The position numbers and the translations under genes are program-made. From Closterium sp. NIES-65 (lineage: Eukaryota; Streptophyta; Zygnematophyceae; Desmidiales; Closteriaceae), in NCBI GenBank assembly GCA_948144175.1, contig CANXME010000864.1, forward strand, positions 248,001 to 312,000: a stretch of 64,000 nucleotides of DNA, written 5' to 3'. The notes beneath the pieces are model-generated. The model made no database searches, had not been told where the DNA came from, and worked only from the letters and a program-made list of their open reading frames with translations. Positions 10,011-21,228 of the stretch are shown one piece after another (the stretch's first letter is position 1; each line of letters begins with the position of its first letter).

Positions 10011-12865
10011 TGTACATCGCTCTCTACTACATAGTCGCGCGCCTCCCTGACTCCCTTCGAGTCGTCAGGGACCACTTTCTCGCAGTCTGCCCCACCACGC
10101 TCACCGTCGACCTCCTCGAGAAGGCCCTCCTCGCAGCGGAGAAGAGCATAGTCGCTGTAGGTGCTTCTCGTGGTGACCCTCGCACCCCCATCTTTGAGGG
10201 GTGCTCTCCTTCCCCCTTGCTGCCCTCTGTTGCCTCTGCTGCTGCTGCCGACCTGCTTGGTCTTGAGTCGGTCGGCGCGGCGTCTGCCCCTAGTGGGAGA
10301 CGTCGCTCCAGCAAGGGCAAGGGGGGCAAGGGCGCGGGTGGAGCTAGAGGGGGCGGTGGCGGTGGCGGCGGTGGCGGCGGAGGGAGTGGGGGTGGCGGCG
10401 GGACTAGTGGCGGAGGTGGTGGTGGTGGTGGCAGCAGTGGCGGAGACGGTGGTGGTGGTGCCAGCGGTGGTGGTGGAGGCAGCGGCGGGGGTGGAGGCGG
10501 CGGAGGTGGAGGCGGTGGAGGCGGCGGCGGAGGAGGCAGTGGTGGTGGAGGGGGTGGAGCTGGTCGGGGTGGTACCCAGCAGCGTAGCGGCGGTGGTGGT
10601 GGCCAGCGCTCGCAGCGGCAGCAGCAGCAGCGCTCTCGGGACATCCCTTCGCCTCAGCAGCTTCGTGAGTGGTACGCTGGGCGTCAGAGGGGTGGGGGTA
10701 CTGGTCCCTGCACCTACGTTCTTCGTTCCGGCGACCGCGCGGGTGAGCAGTGTGGGGGTGCCCACGCCACCCAGCGCTGCTTTGGCCGCCTGACGGACGC
10801 CTGGCGTCAGCAGTTCCCTGGGGCTAGTGAGATCCCTCGCTGGGATGAGCTTCTCAGGGCTGGTGTAGCGATCTTTGATCTTGATTTTGATGCTATCCTT
10901 ACTGCTATGTATGTTGTGGATTATAGTGAGGAGAATGAGGGTTACCGTTGTTTCCAGCCCGACCCGGGCATTGGTACTGCTGCGCTAGGTGCTTGTGAGG
11001 CTGCTGCTCTAGGTGCCAGTGCGTCTGCGCTCTCAGGTACTGGTGAGACTGCGCTCTCAGGTACTGCGTCGTCCTCGTCCTCCCTCACTTTCACACTTGA
11101 CTCCGGAGCTTCTCGCTCCTTCTTTCGAGACCGCACTACCCTTACGCCGCTCGGCCGACCGGTTGCAGTCTCCCTTGCTGACCCCTCTGGAGGTCCTGTC
11201 CTGTCTCACTTCTCCACTGTCCTCCCGTGTCCGGCTGCCCCTTCGGGCACCCTGTCGGGTCTGTACCTTCCCTCGTTCTCCACGAACTTGGTGAGTGGAG
11301 CGGACCTGCAGGATGGGGGTGTTCACCAGTTCACTCCTGCGAGGCAGCGGGTGACCCACTGCACGGAGGCACGCACAGGCCGACACCTGGCCACGTTCTC
11401 GCGTCGGCCGGGGTCGAGTCTCTACACCCTGACCGTTGAGTCTCCTCCTGTCCCTGCGTCTGGTCAAGTGGCTGCGTCGGGTCAGGTACTTGCTGCTGCG
11501 TCCCGGTCAGGTCCTGAGTCTGCCCCCTGTTCTTGTCGCCTCCTGTCTCACGAGACTCTCCTGTGGCACCACCGTCTTGGCCACCCCTCCTTGCCCCGTC
11601 TTCGGAGCATGGCTTCCCGTGTCCTTGTCTCTGGTCTTCCCCAGTCTCTCCCTCCTCTCCCCTCCGGGCCAGGACCTTCCTGTGTCCCCTGTGTCGAGGG
11701 TCGCCTCCGGGCTACTCCTCACTCCTCCCACTTCCCCCCGACAGAGGCTCCCCTGCAGACGCTTCACATGGATGTGTGGGGCCCAGCCCCCGTCCGTGGG
11801 CAGGGTTACGAGCGCTACTTCCTGTTGGTGGTTGACGACTACTCGCGTTACACCACAGTCCTCCCCTTGCGCAGCAAGGGTGCGGTCACTGAGGTGCTGA
11901 TCGACTGGATCCGCGAGGCTCGTCTCCAGCTCAGGAAGAGCTTCGGCTCGGACTTTCCTGTTCTGCGTCTGCACTCGGACAGAGGCGGAGAGTTCTCTTC
12001 TCGCCTTTTGCGGGACTACTGTCGTGCACGGGGGATCCGCCAGACCTTCACGCTTCCGGACTCACCACAGCAAAATGGGATTGCTGAGCGCCGCATTGGC
12101 ATGGTCATGGATGTCGCTCGTACGTCCATGATGCATGCGGCTGCCCCCCATTTTCTGTGGCCGTTTGCAGTGAGGTACGCGGCGCATCAGCTCAACCTTC
12201 ACCCCCGGGTCTCTCGGCCTGCGATGTCCCCAGCCTTGCTGTGGACGGGGAAGGTTGGCGATGCGTCTGTGTTCCGTGTCTGGGGATCTCGGGCGTTTGT
12301 CCGCGACTTGTCTGCGGACAAGCTGTCCCCTCGTGCTGCTCCCTGTGTCTTCCTTGGCTTCCCCACTGACGCCCCAGGGTGGCAGTTTTACCACCCCTCC
12401 TCTCGTCGTGTTCTGTCCTCCCAGGACGTCACGTTCGACGAGTCAGTCCCCTTCTACCGTCTCTTCCCCTACCGCACTCCTTCCCTCCCCCCTCCCCCGG
12501 ACTTCCTTGTGCCGGTTCCCCCCCCGGTAGACCCCCTCCCCCCTCAGGTTCCTGCCCCCTCAGGTGTGTCCCAGGTAGACGCCGTTGACCCGGTCGAGGT
12601 TACTGGTGACTCTGGTGCTGCTGCGGGTGCTGAGCCTGGGGGTGCTGACTCTGGGGGTGCTGTGCGCGGGGGTGCTGAGCCTGGGGGTGCTACTGCTGGG
12701 GGTGCTGGGCCTGCGGGGGCTACTGCGGAGGGTGCGGAGCCTGGGGGTGCTGAGCCGGGGGGTGCTGTGCCTGGGGGTGCGGGGTCTGGGGGTGCTGGGT
12801 CGGGAGCTGCTGAGCCTGGGGTTTCTCCTGCTGCTGCGTCTCGCCGGGAGCCCCTCTCTCCATAG
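10010..12865 (+). pseudogene. pol: copia-1 gag end, protease and integrase
   Basis: One open frame. In order: the C-terminal capsid region; a long glycine tract (about 10345-10575); an unusual zinc-knuckle-like stretch (C-x13-C-x3-H-x4-C, about 10707-10780); an aspartic protease with the DSGA signature (about 11097-11110); a GAG-pre-integrase HHCC-type zinc region (HHRLGH, then CVPC); and an integrase core with the D (MDVWGP), D (HSDRGGEF) and E (NGIAERRIG) residues at about 11765-12095. After integrase comes a 15-nt repeat coding Gly-Gly-Ala-Glu-Pro. The frame stops at TAG 12863-12865, where copia-2 has a Leu codon, so this is a nonsense mutation. Confidence 0.9.
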
Positions 12866-15381
12866 GAGCTGCGCGAGTGGTTCGCTCGCCGCTGGAGGCG
12901 TGCTGCTGAGTCTGGAGGTGCTGCTGGAGCTGGAGCTGGAGCTTCTTCGACCGTCGTGGGTGCGGGTGCTGCCGGTCCCGGAGCTGCTGGACCTGCGGGT
13001 CCTCTTGGAGCTGGAGCTGCTGAGGGAGCTGGTGCTGAGCCTACTGCTGTTGGTCCTGCCACTGGAGGTGTGGGTGGCGCTGGTGCTGTCGCTGAGGGTG
13101 CTGGTGCAGACCCTGCTGCGTCTGGAGCTGCCGCGCGGCCTCGGTCGTACTTCGTTCCGCTCTTGCAGCAGGTTCTTGGTCTTTCTCCTCCGGTAGAGGG
13201 TCCACCGCCTGTCCAGTCGCAGTCCCTGCTGGAGCCTTCCTCTCCACTGCGTGCTCCCTCTCCTTACACTGGTCCTACTGGAGGTCTTGCTGAGCGTCGT
13301 GAGCCTGCGTCTCGTCCCGCGTCGCCTGTTCGTGCTGCTCGCGCTAGTGGTCGCAGTTCGCGTCAGCGTCCTCCTCCTGTCCCTGGCACGCACCGGATGT
13401 CTTTGCGTCCGTCCACTGCTCCTCTGCGTGCCCCTTTGCCTTCTCCTCCTGAGTCCTCTCTTCCTGCGCTTGCCGACCCTGAGTCGGACTCTCTTCGTGC
13501 TGCCAGTCCTACTGTCACGCGTCTGCTTGCTACTGTCGTCACTGACCCCTCTTTTGAGTCCACTGCTGCGTCTGCTCTAGTCGCTGAGCTCGTCGACTTT
13601 GCTGCTCGCTGTCGTCTCGACTACGCTGCTGGTCTTGTTGCTGAGTCTGCGTCTGTCTGTCCTCCGTCCGTCGGGGGTGAGTGTGCTCTTAGCACGGACG
13701 TCCTAGAGGACAGGCAGGAGGAGTTACAGTGTCTAGCGGCTGCTTCACCTCATCTCGCGTCTGTACTGCTTGCCCCTGAGGGAGACCCGGATGCACTAGA
13801 CATCCCGACTCCGCGTTCTTACGCGGAGGCCGTAGAGGGTCCCTACTCCTCTCAGTGGCAGGCAGCTATGGATGCAGAGATGGCTTCCTGGAAGTCCACA
13901 GGCACCTACGTTGACGCGGTTCCCCCTCCTGGGGCGAACATCGTCAGTGGCATGTGGATCTTCAGGGTGAAGCGGCCGCCGGGCTCTCCACCTGTCTTCA
14001 AGGCACGGTACGTTGCTCGTGGCTTCAGTCAGCGGCAGGGAGTTGACTACTTTCAGACCTTCTCTCCCACCCTGAAGATGACTACTCTTCGGGTGCTGCT
14101 GCACATAGCCGCTCAGCGCGACTACGAGCTTCACTCTCTCGACTTCAGCACTGCGTTCTTGCAGGGTAGCCTGCACGAGGAGATCTGGCTTCGCCGTCAC
14201 CTGGCTTCACTGGGACTTTCCCTCCTGGCACCCAGTGGAGCCTCCGACGGCCAGTCTACGGTCTCCGCCAGGGACCGCATGAGTGGCACGACACACTGAG
14301 GACTACGCTTGCGGCTCTTGGGTTTGCTCCTTCTACTGCTGACCCGTCGCTGTTTCTTCGCACCGACACTTCCCTGCCGCCGTTCTACATCCTCGTGTAC
14401 GTCGACGACTTGGTCTTTGCCACAGCAGACACTGCTGGACTCGCCTACGTGAAGTCCGAGCTGCTGAAGAGACACACGTGCACAGACCTGGGTGAACTGC
14501 GCAGCTACCTTGGCTTGCAGATCACTCGGGACAGAGCACGCCGCACCATTACCTTGACTCAGTCACACATGGTGCAGCAGGTCCTTCAGCGCTTCGGCTT
14601 CACGTACTCCTCGCCTCAGGCCACTCCTCTGCCTACTCGCCACTCACTCTCAGCTCTGCCTTCGGATGAGTCCGTAGAGTCGAGTGGTCCGTATGCAGAG
14701 CTTGTTGGCTGCCTCATGTACCTGATGACCTGCACACGACCTGACCTTGCATACCCTTTGAGCATTCTTGCACGCTATGTTGCTCCTGGGAGACACAGAC
14801 CGGAGCACATGGCTGCAGCGAAGAGGGTATTGCGCTACCTGTCCAGTACGTCGGGCATGGGGCTAGTGCTTGGAGGGCGGAGTCCAGTGGTCCTTACCGG
14901 CCACGCGGACGCTTCTTGGGCTGACGACCAGGCTACGCAGCGGTCGTCACAGGGTTACACCTTCAGCCTTGGTTCCGGCTCTGTCTCGTGGCGGTCTACT
15001 CGCTCGTCTTCGGTTCTCGGCTCCAGTTGTGAGGCTGAGATCTACGCCGGGGCCATGGCTGCACAGGAGCTTCGCTGGCTCACCTACCTGCTGACTGACC
15101 TTGGAGAGCCGCCTCGTTCTCCTCCAGTGCTGTACGTAGACAACAAGGCTATGCTGGCCTTGTGTCGAGAGCAGCGCTTGGAGCACAGAACGAAGCACAT
15201 TGCTCTCCGCTACTTCCTTGCTCGTGAGCTGCAGCAGCGTGGTCAGTTGCGACTTGCGTACGTGGCCTCTGAGGCCAACACTGCTGATGTGTTCACCAAG
15301 GCACTTGCGCCTTGTGACCATCAGCGCTTTTGCACCCAGTTGGGTCTTGTGCCTGTCTTGCCTCACTTGCTCTCCTCTTGA
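12866..15381 (+). pseudogene. pol: copia-1 linker, reverse transcriptase and RNase H
   Basis: The same frame continues past the TAG through a Pro/Ser/Ala-rich linker into the RT domain (AMDAEMASWKSTGTY at about 13868, then KARYVARGFSQRQGVDY and LDFSTAFLQG). Near 14195-14200 one base is lost relative to copia-2, shifting the frame; RT resumes in the other frame with the catalytic YVDDL at about 14398. RNase H follows (HADASWADD, SSCEAEIYAG, LYVDNKA), ending at 15379-15381. Only one base and one stop separate this copy from an open polyprotein, so decay is modest. Confidence 0.9.
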
Positions 15382-15587
15382 CTTCACTTGTACTGTGACA
15401 TATATATGTGCCTGCTCTTGTTTGTCTAGTTTTATATATATGTCTGTACTCCTGCATGTGAACTGGCCTCTGGCCCTACTCTTGTGCTCGGACTGTGTGG
15501 TGACTTTGTGATCCACCCTGAGCTTGCTTTGCTTTGCTTGACTGGTCTTGTGACCCCTTGTTCTCCCCCACTTTGCCTATGGGGGTG

Positions 15588-15715
15588 TGTCAGATTTATA
15601 TGACATAGTTGCTGTAGGCTATAGTGGGGTAGCACATATGGGGTACAGGGTTTCTAGAGTTGTATTTGTACCCAATCTTTCCTTAGTCATTTCATTCCTG
15701 CTTACTCATTTCACA
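15588..15715 (+). repeat. copia-1 3' LTR
   Basis: Begins TGTCAGATTTATATGAC right after the purine-rich TATGGGGGTG at 15578-15587 and ends CA at 15713 or 15715. It aligns along its length with the reverse complement of the copia-3 5' LTR (38251-38374). Confidence 0.8.
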
Positions 15716-16039
15716 CATATGTCAGATGGAATCATATCATAAAACGAAGGTACGGTAGATGGTTATACAAGAATATTTTATGGAACTATGTTGTGGAATG
15801 GGGCTCAGTCCGGGTTGAATCAGATCTTGATTGATACTCATTGTAATTTGAACCATGATTTCTCCTTGCAGCATGACTAATAGCTTAGCCTGCAACCATT
15901 AAAAAATCATGAACGTGCGTTTTTCGTTTTTTCTAAATTCAAACCACTTGGCAGATGTGACGATGCGGTGCTGGAAGGACATGAGGGCTAGAGAGAGACG
16001 GTGAAGATAGTCGTAATCTTGACCTTGCGCCTGCCAAAG
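15716..16039. other. No feature recognised
   Basis: AT-richer unique-looking sequence flanking copia-1; no open frame or repeat of note. Confidence 0.4.
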
Positions 16040-16162
16040 AGGGGCATGCAAAGATGGGGTGAGAGCACAGGAATGGCTTCAACAAGGGCAGCTCACGGGG
16101 CACGGGATGGGTTCAGCAATGTGGGGTGAGAGCATAGGCATGGCTTCAACAAGGGCAGCTCA
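16040..16162. repeat. 62-bp tandem repeat, left part of a split array
   Basis: Two copies of a 62-bp unit containing GGTGGGGTGAGAGCACAGG and TGGCTTCAACAAGGGCAGCT. The array resumes in exact phase at 17231 after an insertion. Confidence 0.88.
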
Positions 16163-17230
16163 TGTCAACGAGAGTGTTGTTTGGCCCCGTCCTTGCTTGG
16201 GCAGAGCCGATCTCGTGGTCGGGTGTGCGGGGGTTGCAGCCGACCTGCAGCAGTGGGCACGGGGGCCATTGCAAGGGCGCCGAGCTGGAGGGCACCTGGC
16301 TGGAGGGCGTGGAGCAGGAGGACGCTGTCTTGGACGCTTGGTCGGCGTCCTGGACGCCTGGTTGGCGTCCTGGGAGGCTAGACGCCGACCTAGGCGTCTG
16401 CACGGCGTCCTAGGAGCCTGGGACGCTGCTCTAGGCATCTGCACGACATCCTGGGGGCCCGGACGCCGACCTGGGCGTCCTGGAGGCCTGGACGCCGACC
16501 TGGGAGTCTTGTCGACGTCTTGGGAAGTTGGATGCCGCCCTGTATGTCTGGAAGGCGTCCTAGGCGTCTGGACGCCGACCTGGGGGGGTTAGGACGGCGT
16601 CCTGGGCGTCTGGACGCTGGACTGGGGACGCCGGGCATGGGTGACCGGGCATGGTTGCCCGGTCGACCGGGATACCTGGGCGACGTGCGCCAGCGTCGGC
16701 GGGGTGGGGTCTGCGAGGCCAACCTCGGGGGTGGTATCCCGAGGCCGACGTGGCTGGTGGGCGCAGTCGCTGGCATGGAGTCTGCCAGGCGTCTGCGCTG
16801 TGCTCGTGACAAGGTGTGGAGCGCCAACCAGCTGCGCGCACCTGCGAAGGAGATGCACCGTTGTCCTGCGGGTGCAACGTTGTACAGCCGACTTACTGCA
16901 GCGTTGGCACACCATGGATTTGCAACGTTGGGGCACCGCTATTCTGCAACGCTGGAACGGTGTGAGCGCTGCTGCGCTGGAGTGCGGTCGACCATGTTGC
17001 GCTGGAGGTCGACCAGCAGCCTAGCTAGCTCTGATGTAGTATGTGTTGCCAATGTTGTTGCTAATTATTATTGTCAACTTTCTCTAGTGAAACTCTTGCC
17101 AAATTGCCCTCTGATCTAGCAAACAGTGTGTGCACTAGGAAAATGACTAAGGAACAAAGAACGCAAAAATCACACGAGCACCTCGTGCCTAGCCCGTAGT
17201 CTAGCTCCCGTTGTAGTAGTTATCTCCGCA
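16163..17230. mobile_element. 1,068-bp LTR-type insertion with GCTCA target duplication
   Basis: Begins TGTCAACGAG and ends TCTCCGCA, giving the TG...CA ends of LTR elements. It is flanked by a perfect 5-bp duplication, GCTCA (16158-16162 and 17231-17235). Removing the insertion and one GCTCA restores the interrupted 62-bp repeat unit. The interior is GC-rich with degenerate GACGCCGACCTGGGCGTC repeats (about 16320-16640) and CAACGTTGG words (16870-16960). On the minus strand ATCAGAGC follows a CA at about 17041, which resembles a partial primer-binding site. Paired LTRs are not visible, so this is a long solo LTR or a rearranged non-autonomous element. No coding domain found. Confidence 0.7.
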
Positions 17231-17570
17231 GCTCACAGGGCACGGGTTCAGCAAGGTGGGGTGAGAGCACAGGCATGGCTTCAACAAGGGCAGCTCACGG
17301 TGCACGGGTTCAGCAAGGTGGGGTGAGAGCACAGGCATGGCTTCAACAAGGGCAGCTCACGGTTCACGGGTTCAGCAAGGTGGGGTGAGAGCACAGGCAT
17401 GGCTTCAACAGGGGCAGCTCACGGTTCACGGGTTCAACAAGGTGGGGTGAGAGCACAGGCATGGCTTCAACAAGGGCAGCTCAAATGGCACGGGTTCAGC
17501 AAGGTGGGGTGAGAGCACAGGCATGGCTTCAACAAGGCCAGCTCACGGGGCACGGGTTAAGCACGGACTG
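17231..17570. repeat. 62-bp tandem repeat, right part of a split array
   Basis: Five to six copies of the same 62-bp unit as at 16040-16162, with exact 62-bp spacing between successive TGGCTTCAAC words (17276, 17338, 17400). Confidence 0.93.
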
Positions 17571-17661
17571 GGCCTTCTTAGGCCGGGCTGTAAGCCTCTT
17601 TCAGGGCCTCTTTCAGTGTGCAAGGCCAAGCAGGCGGTTCAGCATGTTGGCCAAGGCCATG

Positions 17662-18125
17662 GAACAGTCAGTCAGCCATGAGTCAGTGAGTGTCAGTCAG
17701 CCATGGGTCAGTCGGAGTCAACCAGCCATGGATTAGTCAGTCAGCCAAGGGTCGGTCAGTCAGCCATGGGTCAGTCAGTCAGCCATGGGCCAGTCAGTCA
17801 GCCATGGGTCAGTCAGTTAGCCATGGGTCAGTCAGTCAGCCATGGGTCAGTCTGTCAGCCATGGGTCAGTTAGTCAGCCATGGGTCAGTCAGTCAGCCTT
17901 GGGTCAGTCAGTCAGCCACGGATCAGTCACTCAGCCATGGGACATTCAGTCAGCCATGGTCCAATCAGTCAGCCATGGGTCAGTCTGTCAGCCATGGGTC
18001 AGTTAGTCAGCCAGCCACGGGTCAGTCAGTCAGCCACAGGCCAGTCAGTCAGCCAATGGTCAGTCATTCAGTCAGCCATGTGTCTGTTAGCCAGACATGG
18101 TTCAATGAGTCAGCCATGGGGTTCA
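17662..18125. repeat. 19-bp minisatellite (CAGCCATGGGTCAGTCAGT)
   Basis: About 24 copies of a 19-bp unit with many single changes. It is open in more than one frame (for example VSHGSVSQPW), but there is no coding context. Confidence 0.93.
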
Positions 18126-19935
18126 TGAGGTATCTTTGCTCGGCGCACTGTCGGCACACATAAATGTGTAAGACTCCACTTTCCCACTCTCCCCTCCCTC
18201 CCCCCCCCCCCCCCCCCCCCCCCTCCATGTCCCCCCTCTTTCTACCTCCTCTTCCCCCTCCCTTCCCTCTTGTAGTTGCAATATATTTGCCAGTCATGCT
18301 CGTATCCAGCAACATAGTCTCCTCCCTTAGTTTGTTACTTCGTGAATTAGTCTCACTTTCCTATTCTTGAGGTCGACCCACTAGTCCATCCCTCACCCTC
18401 CCATTCTTGAACCCGGGTCTTATTGCTAGGAGATTACAGTATTACTCTCTTATTGCTTTGTGCAACTCAATGTGAGCCTCCACTCCCCCCTCTTCCGACT
18501 ACACCCCCTCTTCCTCCCCCCCCACCCCCCTCTCCCCTCCCGCCCAACCCACTTCATGACCCTAAGCATGTGTATGATTCATGGGTCTAGATAAACATTT
18601 CCCTTCTTTGATGTTCACCCAAGTCATTTCCGGGTCTTATTGTTGGGAGATTACGGTAATACTCCCCCTACTCTCTATCAAAACCCACTACTATTCATGG
18701 TTCTGTCGCCGTGTCTCATTCCTCCCACAAGGCTCTTCTTCTACCACATCTGACTTGGTATGCAAACGAAAGGGCTGTGAAGGAATTATATCCTTTCTTG
18801 CCCATGTGTAGCAGATGACACAACACTAAAGAGAAGTGAACATAAGGAGATTGTGATGCTTTGTTTGTAGGTTAGGTACGTGGGATGGAAAAGGAGATGC
18901 TGTGTCATTTAGTGCAGAATTTCAGGTTGAGAGTGTAGTGATTTACTAGCCTGATGTTTGATGCTGCCACAGGAAAAGGTTATTATTTTCATCTATTATG
19001 ACTGACCTTATCACTCTACAATGTTGCAACTCTCATGGATGCAACTATCATCCTCCACATCACCGGCGCCATGACCGCCTGCTCTCACCCAATTCTCTCC
19101 CCCCTCCCCCTCCCCCTCCCCCTCCCCCTCCCCCTCCCCCCCCTCCGCCCCCCCTCCCCTCTTTCCTCTCGAGAAATCAACTTCTTGCACTGCAACGCCC
19201 CACCTTGTCTTCCCCTTTCCGTATCTCAGTGCAGCTGCTTATAGCAGTCGCCTTCCCAGACATGGCATGCAGGGAGGTGGGGCTGGTGGAGGTTGCAAGC
19301 TGGGGTAGTTGGTGGTTGGGATTCGGGCCGAACTAAGGTGGCTGGAATGGCCAGAATCAACACTGCAAGTCCCAAGGCGTTCACAGTGTGTTTGCAATGT
19401 GCCTTAGGCGGCGGCATGCTTGCGACAAACACAAAGGAGCACAACAATGCCTCCTCTAGGTCTTTGATACTGGTATTATTTCTTCAAAGACCATAAGATT
19501 TTATTGTTTTGGAATGTGGTAAGTGGTGAGGTCATTCATAAGACATACGATGTAATTTGATTGTGAGTCAATTGTGGCTCACATTGCAGGCTCAAAGCCA
19601 AGCCAGCCAACCAAATTACGGTACCCTTGCTCGTGTAACAATCCCGGCAAGGACAAGTATATTAATATGCGATTTGCATTTCTGGCAGGCTGTGTAGAAA
19701 TAGGTCGTGTGTTCACTATTATCCACACCCCTTGCTTCCACTACCCATGTTTGTGTACGGATCAAACGGAGGTTGCTCATTACTGTGAACAAGAGCCTAG
19801 CCTCTGACTGGCATAGCCATCCATGTGCTCCATCCCTCATGCTTCAGTCCCCTTGCCTCATACCAGTCAGCCAACTCTTCCCTCAACTCATCTCCCTCCC
19901 TTCCACATCGCTCCCTGCCAACCTACCGTACCTTC
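18126..19935. other. No supported gene; simple repeats
   Basis: Contains a poly-C run at about 18199-18222 and a (CCCCCT)n microsatellite at about 19096-19142. Two related segments (CGGGTCTTATTG then GGAGATTACRGTA) occur at about 18412 and 18629, a small dispersed duplication. No domain found. Confidence 0.5.
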
Positions 19936-20380
19936 CTATAAGTCTGCATACATAGGCAACTTCAAGGTATAGAGATCTGTCATCTTGGTGTAAACGAAAT
20001 TGTCATATTGGTGGGGCGCATTCAGCTGCCAAGGCGTATAGAGATATGTCAGCTTGGTCAGGGCAGTCAGCTGTTGCAGCCCATCATCCGTGACTGCCGT
20101 GCCATCCAGATCAAGCCTCTCAAGCCCTGTAAGCCTCACCAGATGCACGATGCTGGCATCTGTCACACCACTGCAATAACCAAGCCGCAGATCTTTGAGA
20201 GAGGACAGAGGTGTCAAGTTGTCTTCAAATGTTTCCAACCACAATATACTTCGCTTGCTTTACCATCAGATATCTTGGCCACAACGCTCTGAGTGGGTCT
20301 ATTCCATCGACCATCGGCAAAATGAGCAGCCTCAAAGGATTGTGAGTATCGGCAAGGAATCCAGAAAGAGAGCCCTAACT
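19936..20380 (-). pseudogene. LRR protein fragment (cysteine-containing LRR type)
   Basis: The minus strand encodes LRRs of the kind found in F-box/AMN1-like proteins: LSSLKDLRLGYCSGVTDASI followed by LTGLERLDLDGTAVTDDGLQ and LTALTKLTYLYT. A further repeat (NPLRLLILPMVDGIDPLRAL) occurs in another frame at about 20290-20340, implying an intron or a frameshift. Such LRRs normally form a protein-binding solenoid. No start, F-box or complete repeat set is visible and a copia remnant lies directly upstream, so this is probably a gene fragment; exons of a larger gene cannot be excluded. Confidence 0.5.
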
Positions 20381-20880
20381 GACCTCGCACAGATTGATAC
20401 ATACAGGGGCCTCTGATGGTGTGATTTGAGCAACTTGGTTTGAGAACGAGCATACAAGCTATGCATGAGGAGGAGGGAGTCTGCACTAGCATGAATGTGA
20501 ATTGAGATCCACTGGGGATGGAAGGTGCCCCTGAACTGGTGGAGAGAGAATGCAGTCATTCCTCCTGTGCGACCACATCGACCTGTCACTGTTGTGCGCC
20601 GGTCCATCTCGCCACTCACAGTGGTGAGGATTTGCTGCGAATCTCTCCACATTAGCCTCACTATATGGTCCCGAAATGTCCAGGCGGTAAGATGTATGGG
20701 CAAGGTTATGAGGCCCCCTAACTGAGCCTCCAGAGTTCATTTTTATGGACATTGACAATAATATAAACAGTTGGTCAATCCGTCCATTAAACATCTAGTG
20801 TCAAAATGCTAACGTTTGGCTTGCGTCTTGCCTTCCCAGTCAAGTAGATTTCTCCTGCCGGAGCTGCCGGCTCAATCTGT
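20381..20880. other. No firm feature; open minus-strand frames
   Basis: Minus-strand frames of 90-120 codons overlap here (for example 20486-20794) without a recognisable domain. They may be upstream exons of the LRR fragment or chance. Confidence 0.25.
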
Positions 20881-21228
20881 TTGAATGCCGACTCAATCGC
20901 GAGCTGAGCAAGATCTGCACTTGTGAGCACACACACTTATCCAACCAGCCTTAAAATCACTTTTGAGCGCACATATTCCTTCTAGAGCGATGAAATCTTG
21001 CCTCTGAATTCCCAATGTGAAAGTGGGTATTCCATCTTGGAATAGCTGCTGTAGCCATAATCTCACCTTCTCTTTTAATGCTTGCACTCCCACGTGCCCC
21101 AAGCGTGCATGTCATACCTCAGCTTGGGAAATACTCCCTTTGTTGTTGACTTGATCGGTTGAAACAGCGGGAAGCGAGACAACGTCATTCTTCTTGTTGC
21201 TAACACCGCGCTTAATCTCCAACTTCAT

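Larger units (their letters stand above)
8976..15715 (+). mobile_element. Ty1/copia retrotransposon copia-1, 5'-truncated and mutated
   Basis: A plus-strand copia-order element: GC-rich leader (about 8976-9537), gag from 9538, protease, integrase, reverse transcriptase and RNase H in copia order (integrase before RT), then a purine-rich tract just before an LTR at 15588. No 5' LTR or primer-binding site is found upstream, so the 5' end is missing; the left limit is approximate. Three lesions break the reading: an 11-C run in gag (9999-10009), a TAG at 12863-12865 and a 1-base loss near 14195-14200. Its LTR resembles that of copia-3 (38251-38374), so both belong to one family; copia-2 is a sister family. 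Confidence 0.93.

Noticed and set aside
16163-17230. Paired LTRs inside the 1,068-bp insertion
   Set aside because: The only internal match to its start is the short TGTCAAC at about 17069; the following sequence does not align.
17662-18125. CRISPR-like array
   Set aside because: The units are directly tandem without unique spacers and the genome is eukaryotic.
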